Assembly (NCBI GenBank): GCA_041394605.1 | Contig: JAWKHX010000007.1 | Location: 1-64,000 of the forward strand | Reading direction: 5' to 3' | DNA length: 64,000 nucleotides | From: UBA668 sp041394605 | GTDB taxonomy: Bacteria; Actinomycetota; Acidimicrobiia; Acidimicrobiales; Ilumatobacteraceae | Part shown: positions 1 to 8,566 of the stretch, one piece after another | How positions within the stretch are numbered: position 1 is the stretch's first letter | How the letters are laid out: every line of letters begins with the position of its first letter | The notes under the pieces: model-generated | The model's database searches: none | Seen by the model: the letters and a program-made list of their open reading frames with translations, nothing else | Told to the model about the DNA's origin: nothing | Made by a program: the position numbers and the translations under genes

Positions 1-1851
1 GGCATGACCGCCATCCGCGCGGCCATCGCCAACGGGGCCAACATCACCTACAAGATCCTGTACAACGGCGCCGTCTCGATGACCGGTGGGCAGGACCCAT
101 TCGGCCAGTTGACCGTGCCGGCCCTGTGCCGGGTGCTGCTGGCCGAAGGTGCCCGCCAGATCATCGTCACCACCGACGACCTCTCCCAGTACCGCATGGG
201 CGACCTGCCCGAGGGGGTGCGGGTGTGGGGCCGCAGCCGGCTGGACGAGGCCCAGCGCGTGTTGGCCACGGTGCCCGGCTGCACCGTGCTGATCCACGAC
301 CAGCGCTGCGCGGCGGAGAAGCGCCGCGACCGCAAGCGCGGCAAGATCGATGTGCCGCCGTTCAAGGTGGTGATCAACGAGCGCATCTGTGAAGGGTGTG
401 GCGATTGCGGCGACAAGAGCAACTGCCTGTCCGTCCAGCCGGTGGACACGCCGTTCGGTCGCAAGACCCGTATCGATCAGCACTCGTGCAACTTCGACCT
501 CAGTTGCATGGAGGGCGACTGCCCGTCGTTCATGACCGTCACCCCGCGCCCGCGCCGGGCCGCCACCGCGCGCACCCCTCTGCCGGTGCCCGAGGTCCCC
601 GCGCCCGCGGCGGCGCAGCGCGACTGCACCGTGCGACTTGCCGGCATCGGCGGCACCGGCGTCGTCACCGTGTCGCAGGTGCTCGGCACGGCGGCGATGC
701 TGCAGGGCTACCACGTCCGCGGGCTGGACCAGACCGGCCTGTCGCAGAAGGCGGGCCCGGTGATCAGCGACCTGCGGCTGACCGTGGACGAACCGCGCCC
801 CTCCAACAAGGCCACGCGGGGTTCGGTGGATGTGCTGCTGGCCTTCGACCAGCTGGTGGGCGGCGCCGACGGCACCCTTCAGGCCGTGGACCGCGAGCGG
901 ACCGCCGTCATCGCCAACACGGCCACCGTGGCCACGGGCAGCATGGTCGTCCACCCCGAACGGGCCTACCCCGTGGGCGAGGTGGGCCAACGGCTCGGTG
1001 CCACCACCCGCGGCCGCGTGGACGTGGATGCCCAGCGCCTCACGGTGGCGTTGCTGGGCGACGACACGATGGTCAACGTGTTCATGCTGGGCGTGGCCGT
1101 GCAGTCCGGCCAGGTGCCGGTGGAGGCCGGCCTGGTGGCGGAGGCGATCGAGTTGAACGGCGTGGCGGTGGCGAAGAACCTGGCCGCCTTCGCCTGGGGC
1201 CGCCAGTGGGCGGCCGACCCCACCATGGTGGAGGATGCCGCCCGCACCGCACTGGGCCGGCCGGCACCCGCCGATGACGACACCCCGTTGCGCGACCGGT
1301 TGATCGCCGACCTCACCGACTACCAGAGCCGCCGCTACGCCGAGCGGTTCGCGGCCGTGGTGGACGACGTGGCGACGCTCGGCGATGACGGACTCACCGA
1401 GGCCGTCGCCCGCAACCTGCACCGGCTGATGGCCTACAAGGACGAGTACGAGGTGGCCCGCCTGCTGCTGCTGCCGTCCACCCGGGCACAGGCCGAGGAG
1501 GTCGGCGGCAAGGGGGCGAAGGTGGTGTGGCATCTGCACCCGCCGGTGCTGCGGTCGCTCGGGATGCGCCACAAGCTGCGCCTTGGCCGCTGGGCGACGC
1601 CGGCGATGTGGACCCTGCGGTCCATGCGGCGCCTGCGCGGCACGCCGTTCGACGTGTTCGGCTGGGCGAAGGTCCGCCGGGTGGAGCGGGCGATGGTGGC
1701 GGAGTACATCGCCGCCGTCCGCACGATGGTGGCCGGGTACACGCCCGAGGGCCGTGCCGACGCACTGCGCGTCGCCAACCTGCCGGACACGGTCCGCGGT
1801 TACGAGGACCTCAAGATGGAACGAGCCGCCGCCTTCCGCGCCGCCCTCTAG
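1..1851 (+). CDS. Indolepyruvate ferredoxin oxidoreductase, C-terminal part (5' end outside window)
   Basis: Thiamine-pyrophosphate enzyme that oxidatively decarboxylates arylpyruvates such as indolepyruvate to the acyl-CoA, giving electrons to ferredoxin in the cytosol. The frame is open from the left edge, so roughly the first half is missing. What remains shows the end of the TPP domain (NITYKILYNGAV, near residue 13 from the first ATG), a cysteine-rich Fe-S segment (CEGCGDCGDKSNC near 129-141, then CMEGDCPS), a gamma-type domain beginning at RLAGIGGTGVV (near 211) and a long helical C-terminus. This is the order expected for the fused actinobacterial/proteobacterial enzyme of about 1,150 residues. 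It is convergent with the formate dehydrogenase genes. Family assignment is firm; the exact 2-oxoacid is inferred. Confidence 0.9.
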   Translation, partial: GMTAIRAAIANGANITYKILYNGAVSMTGGQDPFGQLTVPALCRVLLAEGARQIIVTTDDLSQYRMGDLPEGVRVWGRSRLDEAQRVLATVPGCTVLIHDQRCAAEKRRDRKRGKIDVPPFKVVINERICEGCGDCGDKSNCLSVQPVDTPFGRKTRIDQHSCNFDLSCMEGDCPSFMTVTPRPRRAATARTPLPVPEVPAPAAAQRDCTVRLAGIGGTGVVTVSQVLGTAAMLQGYHVRGLDQTGLSQKAGPVISDLRLTVDEPRPSNKATRGSVDVLLAFDQLVGGADGTLQAVDRERTAVIANTATVATGSMVVHPERAYPVGEVGQRLGATTRGRVDVDAQRLTVALLGDDTMVNVFMLGVAVQSGQVPVEAGLVAEAIELNGVAVAKNLAAFAWGRQWAADPTMVEDAARTALGRPAPADDDTPLRDRLIADLTDYQSRRYAERFAAVVDDVATLGDDGLTEAVARNLHRLMAYKDEYEVARLLLLPSTRAQAEEVGGKGAKVVWHLHPPVLRSLGMRHKLRLGRWATPAMWTLRSMRRLRGTPFDVFGWAKVRRVERAMVAEYIAAVRTMVAGYTPEGRADALRVANLPDTVRGYEDLKMERAAAFRAAL

Positions 1852-1852
1852 T

Positions 1853-1892
1853 CGGAGCATTTCCTGTCCACCTCCGAGCAGGAAACACTCCG
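1853..1892. terminator. Inverted repeat between convergent genes
   Basis: A two-part stem (CGGAG, CA, TTTCCTG pairing with CAGGAAA, CA, CTCCG) with a 12-base loop lies exactly between two convergent stop codons. It has no clear U tract on either side, so a bidirectional terminator role is inferred from position and symmetry. Confidence 0.5.
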
Positions 1893-1898
1893 AGGGGG

Positions 1899-4800
1899 TC
1901 AGGCGAGGGCGGCGGCGACGGTGTCGTCCACGGTCACCGAACCGGCTTCCACCGCCCGAATGAGGTCGGCGCGCATGTCCGCTTCCCAGAAGGCGGCCAG
2001 ATGGGCAGCGGTGGCGGCAACCGCGTCCACGCCCGGGTCGGCGGCCAGCTGCCGGGCGATCTGGTTGGCCATCCGCACCAGCGCGCCGAGGCGGTGCTCC
2101 GGATGGTCCACCTCCACCGTTGCGGCCGAATGGCCGGGCATCACCTGCACCGCCGTGACCTTGTACTCCGGGCAGTTGGTGGCCCAGTCGCTGAACTCGG
2201 TGGTGACCACGTTGGCCCCGCTGACCGGGTGGTGGAAGGTGGTGTAGACCACGCCCTGGGGCATGCGGTCGCTCACGAAGGCCCGCAGCGTGGTGGTGCC
2301 CACCCGGCTGGCCAGCGTGACCTCGGCCCCATCGGCGATGCCCCGCTCCTCGGCGTCGAACGGGTGGAGCTCCAGCACGTCCTCGCCGTGCCACCGCACG
2401 TTCTCCGTGCGCCGGGTCTGGGCGCCGACGTTGTACTGGCTGAGGATCCGGCCGGTGGTGAGCAGCAGCGGGAATCGCCGCGACGACCGCTCCTCGGTGG
2501 GCACGTAGGGCGTCACCGTGAACTTGCCGAGCCCCCGCACGAACCTGTCGCGGTGCATGATCGGCGTGCCGGTGGGGTTCTGCTCGTTGCACGGCCACTG
2601 CACGCTGCCCACGCGGTCCAGCATCTCGAAGCTGACACCGGCGAACGTGGGCGTGAGCGCGGCGATCTCGTCCATGATCTGGGCCGCGCTGTCGTAGTGC
2701 ATCGGCACGCCCAGCGCGGCGGCGATCTCGCCGACCACCTGCCACTCCTGCTTGCCCACCCGCGACGCCATCACCGGGCGCACACGGTTGATCCGCCGCT
2801 CGGCATTGATGAACGTGCCGTCCTTCTCCAGGAAGCTCGTGCCGGGCAGGAACACATGGGCGTAGCGGGCGGTCTCGTTGAGGAAGAGGTCCTGCACCAC
2901 CACCAACTCCATCGCCTGCAGCGCGGTGACGACGTGCACGGTGTTCGGGTCCGATTGGGCGATGTCCTCGCCCTGGACGAACAGCCCCTTGAACCCGCCG
3001 TCGATCGCCGCATCCAGCATGTTGGGGATCCGCAACCCCGGCTGCGGCTGGATGGTGACACCCCACAGCGCCTCGAACGCTGCTCGCGCCCCGTCGTCGC
3101 TGACGTGGCGGTAGCCGGCCAGTTCGTGCGGGAAGGACCCCATGTCGCACGAGCCCTGCACATTGTTCTGGCCGCGCATCGGGTTGACACCCACGCCGTC
3201 ACGCCCGAGGTTGCCGGTGGCCATCGCCAGGTTGGCCATGCCCATGACCATCGTGCTGCCCTGGCTGTGCTCGGTGACTCCGAGGCCGTAGTAGATGGCG
3301 CCGTTGCCACCCGTGGCGTACAGGCGGGCGGCAGCGCGCACCTCGGCGGCGGGCACCCCGGTGTGGGCCTCCATCGCCTCCGGGCTGTTCTCCGGCAGCG
3401 CGACGAACGCAGCCCACTCGGCGTAGGCCTCCGGCTCGCAACGGGCGCTGACGAACGCGTCGTCCACCAGGCCCTCGGTGACGATGACGTGCGCCATCGC
3501 GTTGATGACGGCCACATTGGTGCCCGGCCGCAACTGCAGGAAGTGGTCCGCACGAACGTGGGCGGTGTCCACCAGTTCGATGCGACGGGGATCGACGACG
3601 ATCAACCGTGCCCCCTCGCGGAGGCGGCGCTTCATCCGCGAGCCGAACACCGGATGGGCGTCGGTGGGGTTGGACCCGATGAGCAGGATGACGTCGGCGT
3701 GGTCGACGGAGCGGAAGTCCTGCGTGCCCGCCGACGTGCCGAACGCGGTCTTCAACCCGAACCCCGTGGGCGAGTGGCACACCCGGGCACAGGTGTCCAC
3801 GTTGTTGTTGCCGAACGCGGCCCGGATCATCTTCTGCACGGCGAAGACCTCTTCGTTGGTGCAGCGCGACGACGTGATGCCACCGATCGAGTTCTGCCCG
3901 TGGCGGGCCTGGATGTCCGTCAGCCGTGACGCCGTGAAGGCGATGGCGTCCTCCCACGACACCACCTTCCAGGCGTCGTCGATCGACTCGCGGATCATCG
4001 GCTCCAGCACCCGGTCGGCGTGGGTGGCGTACCCCCAGGCGAACCGGCCCTTCACGCAGGAATGCCCCTCGTTGGCGCCGCCGTCCTTCTGCGGGGTCAT
4101 CCGCACGACCTGGTCGCCCTGCAACTCGGCGACGAACGAGCAGCCGACCCCGCAGTAGGCGCAGGTGGTCTGCACCTTCCGGCGCGGCTGGCCCAACTGG
4201 ATGACCGTGTTCTCCGTGAGCGTGGCCGTGGGGCACACCTGCACGCAGGCGCCGCAACTGACGCAGGCACTGTCGAAGAAGTTGCCGTTGGCCCCGGCGG
4301 CGACACGCGACCCGAAACCGCGACCCTCGATGGTGAGGGCGAACGTGCCCTGGATCTCCTCGCACGCCCGCACGCAGCGCGAGCAGACGATGCACTTCGA
4401 CGTGTCGAACGTGAAGTACGGGTTGGACGTGTCCTTCGGCAGCCCGAGGTGGTCCGCCCCGTCCGTGCCGTAGCGCACCTCGCGCAGCCCCACCTCGCCG
4501 GCCATGTCCTGCAGTTCGCAGTCGCCGTTGGCGGCGCACGTGAGGCAGTCCAGCGGGTGGTCGCTGATGTACAGCTCCATCACGCCGCGGCGCAGCCGTT
4601 CCAGGCGCGGCGTCTGGGTGTGCACCACCATGCCCGGGCGGCACGGTGTGGTGCACGACGCGGGCGTGCCCTTCTGCCCGTCGATCTCCACCAGGCACAG
4701 GCGGCAGGAGCCGAACGGGTCCAGCCGGTCGGTGGCACACAGCTTGGGCACGGACACGCCGGCAAGGGCTGCAGCACGCATGACCGACGTGCCCTCCGCG

Positions 4801-4925
4801 ACCGCGACGGGCAGGCCGTCGATGGTGAGGTGGACAGTGGCGGGCGCAGGGTTGCGCTCGCGGCGGTCCGGGGCCGGGGTGCCGAGGTCGGGCTGCCCCG
4901 TGTTGGTGCGGTCGATGATGGTCAC
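1899..4925 (-). CDS. fdhF: NAD-dependent formate dehydrogenase, molybdopterin alpha subunit
   Basis: Catalytic subunit oxidising formate to CO2 at a Mo/W-bis-MGD centre. About 1,008 residues from a GTG start that overlaps the upstream stop by GTGA, preceded by GGAGG. Order: NuoG-like [2Fe-2S] domain (CRLC, about 30-110); two ferredoxin clusters (CIVCSRCVRAC near 175, CVSCGACVQVC near 222); the catalytic-domain [4Fe-4S] motif CAYCGVGC near 258; and the active-site region ARVCHSPTG near 382, where cysteine stands in place of selenocysteine. The C-terminus is the molybdopterin-dinucleotide-binding fold. Together with the fused NuoEF-like gene upstream it should form a cytosolic NAD-reducing complex like Rhodobacter FdsABG. 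No fdhD or small delta subunit is seen nearby. A longer open frame upstream is only the antisense-like overlap with the partner gene. Confidence 0.92.
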   Translation of the reverse strand: MTIIDRTNTGQPDLGTPAPDRRERNPAPATVHLTIDGLPVAVAEGTSVMRAAALAGVSVPKLCATDRLDPFGSCRLCLVEIDGQKGTPASCTTPCRPGMVVHTQTPRLERLRRGVMELYISDHPLDCLTCAANGDCELQDMAGEVGLREVRYGTDGADHLGLPKDTSNPYFTFDTSKCIVCSRCVRACEEIQGTFALTIEGRGFGSRVAAGANGNFFDSACVSCGACVQVCPTATLTENTVIQLGQPRRKVQTTCAYCGVGCSFVAELQGDQVVRMTPQKDGGANEGHSCVKGRFAWGYATHADRVLEPMIRESIDDAWKVVSWEDAIAFTASRLTDIQARHGQNSIGGITSSRCTNEEVFAVQKMIRAAFGNNNVDTCARVCHSPTGFGLKTAFGTSAGTQDFRSVDHADVILLIGSNPTDAHPVFGSRMKRRLREGARLIVVDPRRIELVDTAHVRADHFLQLRPGTNVAVINAMAHVIVTEGLVDDAFVSARCEPEAYAEWAAFVALPENSPEAMEAHTGVPAAEVRAAARLYATGGNGAIYYGLGVTEHSQGSTMVMGMANLAMATGNLGRDGVGVNPMRGQNNVQGSCDMGSFPHELAGYRHVSDDGARAAFEALWGVTIQPQPGLRIPNMLDAAIDGGFKGLFVQGEDIAQSDPNTVHVVTALQAMELVVVQDLFLNETARYAHVFLPGTSFLEKDGTFINAERRINRVRPVMASRVGKQEWQVVGEIAAALGVPMHYDSAAQIMDEIAALTPTFAGVSFEMLDRVGSVQWPCNEQNPTGTPIMHRDRFVRGLGKFTVTPYVPTEERSSRRFPLLLTTGRILSQYNVGAQTRRTENVRWHGEDVLELHPFDAEERGIADGAEVTLASRVGTTTLRAFVSDRMPQGVVYTTFHHPVSGANVVTTEFSDWATNCPEYKVTAVQVMPGHSAATVEVDHPEHRLGALVRMANQIARQLAADPGVDAVAATAAHLAAFWEADMRADLIRAVEAGSVTVDDTVAAALA

Positions 4926-6937
4926 TCGCTGCCTCCTTCCGGCAGGGCGGAGTGGAAGTCCTCGGGGAAGTGCCGCACGGCGCTGCGCACGGGCAGCGGG
5001 GTGAGGCCGCCCATCGCACACAGCGAGCCGTCGGCCATCACCTCGCAGAGGTCCTCCAGCAGTTCCAGGTTGGCGGCGACGTCCTGCCCGGCACCGATGC
5101 GGTCGATCAGCTCCACCCCGCGGGTGCTGCCGATGCGGCACGGGGTGCACTTGCCGCAGCTCTCGATGGCACAGAACTCCATGGCAAAGCGGGCCTGGGC
5201 GGCCATGTCCACCGTGTCGTCGAACACCACCACCCCGCCGTGGCCGAGCATCGCGCCGGCGGCGGCGAACGCCTCGTAGTCCAGCGGCAGGTCGAACTGG
5301 TCCGCCGGCACGTACGCGCCGAGCGGACCACCCACCTGCGCCGCGCGAACGGTGCGACCGTTCGCGGTGCCGCCGCCGAAGCCGTGCACCACGTCGTGCA
5401 GCGACAGGCCGAACTCGGTCTCCACGATGCCGCCACGGGCGATGTTGCCGGCCAGCTGGACGATCTGGGTGCCGCGGCTGCGCCCCGTGCCCAGGGCGGC
5501 GTAGGCGGCAGCGCCTCCGGCCAGCACCGCCGGCACCGTGGCCAGCGTGAGCACATTGTTGATGACGGTCGGCCGCCCCCACAGCCCGGCGATCGCGGGC
5601 AGCGGCGGTTTGGCCCGCACCGCCCCGCGCCGTCCTTCCAAGCTCTCCAGCAGCGCGGTCTCCTCACCGCAGATGTACGCCCCGGCGCCGACCCGCAGGT
5701 GAACGTCGAACGCGAACCCGCTGCCCAGTACATCGGCGCCCAGCCAGCCGGCCGCCCGGGCCGCACCGAGGGCAGCCTCCATGGCGGCGATCGCGTGCGG
5801 GTACTCGCTGCGGATGTAGACGTACCCCTCGGCGGCACCGACCGCCCAGCCGGCGATGGCCATGCCCTCCAGCAGCGAACACGGATCGCCTTCCATCAGC
5901 ATCCGGTCGGCGAAGGTTCCGCTGTCGCCCTCATCGGCGTTGGCCACGATGTACTTCACGTCGCCAGGGGTGTCCAGCACGGTCTGCCACTTCACGCCGG
6001 TGGGGAACGCGGCGCCTCCCCGGCCACGCAAGCCGCTGGCGGTGACCTCGGCGACCACCTCGGCGGGCGCCATGGACAAGGCCCGACGCAGGCCGTCGAG
6101 ACCGCCATGGGCCTCGTAGTCAGCGGCATCACGGGGGTCCACCACGCCCACGCGCGCGAACGTCACCCTCTGCTGGCGGCGCAACCAGTCCAGCTCCTCC
6201 ACCGGGCCGAGGCACAGGGGGTGGTCGGCCCCGTCGAGCATCCCGGCCGCCAGCAGGCGGGGCACGTCGCGGGCGGTGACCGGCCCGTAGGCGACACGCC
6301 CGGACGGCGTGGCCACTTCCACCAGCGGCTCCAGCCACAACATCCCGCGCGAACCCGTTCGCACCACGGTGGCCCGGTCGTCGGCCTCGATCACAGTGGC
6401 CACGTCGTCCGCTCCGACGGCCAGTGCGGCGGCGTCACGCGGCACGTAGACGACCACCTGGCCGGGCGTGGGCGGGTCTTCGCGCGGCGGCACCACCCGC
6501 TGGCGCACGGCGTGCCCGACGATGCCCACCGCGTCGGCGGCATCCACGCCCACGTGCAACCGCCCGTCGACGGCCAGCGTGGGCCCCTGGGCACACAACC
6601 CCAGGCAGAACACCTCGCGGACCGACACGTCCTGCCCGTCGGCGGCATCCAGCGCCGCGGCCCACGTGGCCCGCCCGCCACGTGCCTGGCAGGCCTCACC
6701 TCGGCACACCTGCACGTCCGGCCCGGCCAGCGGCTCGGTTCGGAAGTCGTGGTAGAAGGTCAACACGCCGTGCACCTCGGCCTCACCGAGGCGGAACGTG
6801 CGGGCCAGCTGCGGTATCAGCGAGCGGGGCACGTAGCCCGCAGCGCTCTGCACGGCGTGGAGAGCAGGAAGGAGGCCACCGGGAACGTCGGCAAAGGGCC
6901 GGATGACGGCGTCGAGATCGGGCGTGCTGTCACTCAA
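4922..6937 (-). CDS. Formate dehydrogenase NuoE/NuoF-like fused diaphorase subunit
   Basis: NADH-side subunit of the formate dehydrogenase complex, about 671 residues. The N-terminal ~150 residues are a NuoE-like thioredoxin-fold [2Fe-2S] domain (GVLTFYHDFRTEP, CRGEACQARGG, CLGLCAQGPTL). The rest is NuoF-like: FMN/NADH site SGLRGRGGAAFPTGVKW and NADEGDSGTFADR in the middle, and the [4Fe-4S] motif ESCGKCTPCRIGS near the C-terminus. Electrons from formate would pass to NAD+ here. In many organisms these two domains are separate genes (FdsG, FdsB); here they are one polypeptide. The first in-frame start is TTG (MSDSTPD) with no strong Shine-Dalgarno, so the N-terminus is uncertain by several residues. 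It overlaps the alpha-subunit gene by 4 bases. Confidence 0.9.
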   Translation of the reverse strand: MSDSTPDLDAVIRPFADVPGGLLPALHAVQSAAGYVPRSLIPQLARTFRLGEAEVHGVLTFYHDFRTEPLAGPDVQVCRGEACQARGGRATWAAALDAADGQDVSVREVFCLGLCAQGPTLAVDGRLHVGVDAADAVGIVGHAVRQRVVPPREDPPTPGQVVVYVPRDAAALAVGADDVATVIEADDRATVVRTGSRGMLWLEPLVEVATPSGRVAYGPVTARDVPRLLAAGMLDGADHPLCLGPVEELDWLRRQQRVTFARVGVVDPRDAADYEAHGGLDGLRRALSMAPAEVVAEVTASGLRGRGGAAFPTGVKWQTVLDTPGDVKYIVANADEGDSGTFADRMLMEGDPCSLLEGMAIAGWAVGAAEGYVYIRSEYPHAIAAMEAALGAARAAGWLGADVLGSGFAFDVHLRVGAGAYICGEETALLESLEGRRGAVRAKPPLPAIAGLWGRPTVINNVLTLATVPAVLAGGAAAYAALGTGRSRGTQIVQLAGNIARGGIVETEFGLSLHDVVHGFGGGTANGRTVRAAQVGGPLGAYVPADQFDLPLDYEAFAAAGAMLGHGGVVVFDDTVDMAAQARFAMEFCAIESCGKCTPCRIGSTRGVELIDRIGAGQDVAANLELLEDLCEVMADGSLCAMGGLTPLPVRSAVRHFPEDFHSALPEGGSE

Positions 6938-7002
6938 GGGCTTTCATCGTAGGTCACCGGATCGGGCGGCGCACCTGACTCCCGATCGGCGGGCGACCGG
7001 CC

Positions 7003-7698
7003 TCACCCTGCCCGGCGGGTGCCGGGGCGGCGCGAGGCATCGCCATAGGCCCGGCCGTCCGCGTGCCCCGGCGCAGTGTCCGGCCGGCCGGAGCGGCGGG
7101 TCCACCGCCAGGTCAGGGACACACGGGGATTCGGAGTGTCCGCGGCGGGGATGCCGTGCAACCAGTCCGCTTGCGCCCGCCCGCCCATCACCAGCAGGTC
7201 GCCCTCCCCCGGCAGCAGCACCACATCGTCCGGCCCGCTGCCGGCCGGCACCTTGTCCGCCTGGGCCGCCGCCCACGGCCCTCTCGGACGGAGCACGAAC
7301 GGGCGCCGCTGGCCGAGCACGACGATGGCGATCAGCGTGTCGTCCAGCCAGCGCATGGAGCGGTCGCTGTGCAGACCCTGGAAGTCCGTGCCGTCGCGGT
7401 ACAGCAGGGCGGCGACGCCCTCCATCGGCTGCCGGTAGGTGGCTCGAAGGTGCAGATCGATCTGGCGGGTGAGCACGGTGGCGTCGGCCCGCAGCCCTGC
7501 ACCCACGCGTTGCTCGGGCACATAGTGGTCGTAGCGCAGCACCTCCTGCTGCGACCATGGCACCTCGGCCGTCAGGCGCGCCAACGCACCCGGGGCGTCG
7601 CGCACGAACCCGTCCACCACGTCCACCCACGACGTGGCGTCGAGCGCGATGCGTCGCACCGGGGCACGGCGATCGATCTCCAACTCGGACGGTTCCAC
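7003..7698 (-). CDS. alkB: AlkB-family Fe(II)/2-oxoglutarate dioxygenase
   Basis: Oxidative demethylase of the AlkB family, which removes alkyl lesions from nucleic-acid bases using Fe(II), O2 and 2-oxoglutarate. 231 residues from a GTG start. The double-stranded beta-helix signatures are present: LHSDRSMRW supplies the HxD iron ligands, GGRAQADWLHGIP the distal histidine, and PRVSLTWR the arginines that bind 2-oxoglutarate and close the active site. An Arg/Gly-rich C-terminal tail of about 30 residues follows the conserved domain. It lies upstream of and parallel to the formate dehydrogenase genes, with 65 bases between, and is divergent from the next gene. No alkylation-response regulator is adjacent. 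Whether it acts on DNA, RNA or another substrate cannot be told. Confidence 0.85.
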   Translation of the reverse strand: MEPSELEIDRRAPVRRIALDATSWVDVVDGFVRDAPGALARLTAEVPWSQQEVLRYDHYVPEQRVGAGLRADATVLTRQIDLHLRATYRQPMEGVAALLYRDGTDFQGLHSDRSMRWLDDTLIAIVVLGQRRPFVLRPRGPWAAAQADKVPAGSGPDDVVLLPGEGDLLVMGGRAQADWLHGIPAADTPNPRVSLTWRWTRRSGRPDTAPGHADGRAYGDASRRPGTRRAG

Positions 7699-7749
7699 TG
7701 CGCCAGTATCGCAATCCGTGCCGCGGGCCGCGCACTACCGTGCTGCGCC

Positions 7750-8562
7750 ATGGACGCTCCGGTGGAACGCCCCTGGTGGCCGGTCGGTGACCAGTTTCTC
7801 GATGCACTGCGCCACTGGCTGGAGAACAACTTCGCGCCGCACATCACCGTCCGCGAGTGGTGGCGGCGCCTCGCCGACACCGGCCTCACCGCACCCACCT
7901 GGCCACGCCAGCATGGCGGCCTGGGCGTCACCACCCGGCTGCAGGAGGTCATCGAACGCGAACTGGCCGCCGCCCGTGCGTTGGCACCGCCAGTGGACAA
8001 CGACGGCTTCCGGGCCATTGCACCGGCCCTGCGCCAATTCCTGCCCGACGACACCCGCCGCCAGTGGCTGGAGCCGCTGCTGCGCGGTGAGCACACCTGG
8101 GACCTGCTGGTGGCCGAGCCCCGCCGCGAGCTCGACGACGTGCGCTGCCGGGCGGACTGGGAGTTCGACACCCTCACGATCACGGGTGCGAAGCTGCGTG
8201 GCACGCCCACCACGCACGCTCTGGTGATGACCCGCACGGACCCCGCGTCCACCGGGCGGCTCGGGCTCACCTGCGTCATCGTCGACCTGGCCGAACCGGG
8301 TGTCACCCTCGACGGCGATGTGGTCCGCTTCGACCGCCACACCGTCACTCGGCAGCGGCTGGTGGGCCATGATCGCCGCGGATGGGAGGTCGCGTCCGCG
8401 GTCATCCCGTACCTGCAACGCAGCCTGGCCGGCCGCATCCGCCGCGGCCTCACCCATGTGCCCGCCGGCGAGTACGCCACCGCACTGGACATGACGGTGG
8501 CGGATGCGCTGGCCGCCTACCGGCCGGCACCGCCTCCCGGCGAGGACCGTCGCCGCCGCTGA
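7750..8562 (+). CDS. Truncated acyl-CoA dehydrogenase-like protein
   Basis: About 270 residues from ATG at 7750; the frame is open further upstream but that stretch is antisense to alkB. The N-terminal half matches the helical domain of acyl-CoA dehydrogenases (EWWRRLADTGLTAPTWPRQHGG), and the middle resembles the beta domain (TITGAKLRGTPTTHALVMTRT). The canonical substrate/FAD loop (FSEPxAGSD in relatives) is replaced by VAEPRRELDD. The whole C-terminal helical bundle, which carries the FAD contacts and catalytic base, is absent. The protein is therefore unlikely to be an active dehydrogenase by itself. It may be a decayed copy or a partner subunit of a heteromeric enzyme. The paralogue at 30.0-31.3 kb is full length. 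Confidence 0.6.
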   Translation: MDAPVERPWWPVGDQFLDALRHWLENNFAPHITVREWWRRLADTGLTAPTWPRQHGGLGVTTRLQEVIERELAAARALAPPVDNDGFRAIAPALRQFLPDDTRRQWLEPLLRGEHTWDLLVAEPRRELDDVRCRADWEFDTLTITGAKLRGTPTTHALVMTRTDPASTGRLGLTCVIVDLAEPGVTLDGDVVRFDRHTVTRQRLVGHDRRGWEVASAVIPYLQRSLAGRIRRGLTHVPAGEYATALDMTVADALAAYRPAPPPGEDRRRR

Positions 8563-8566
8563 AGGG

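Noticed and set aside
1899..5582. 1,227-residue version of the formate dehydrogenase alpha subunit
   Set aside because: The extra N-terminal part is read from a wrong frame of the NuoEF-like gene; the GTG at 4925 with GGAGG fits the family start.
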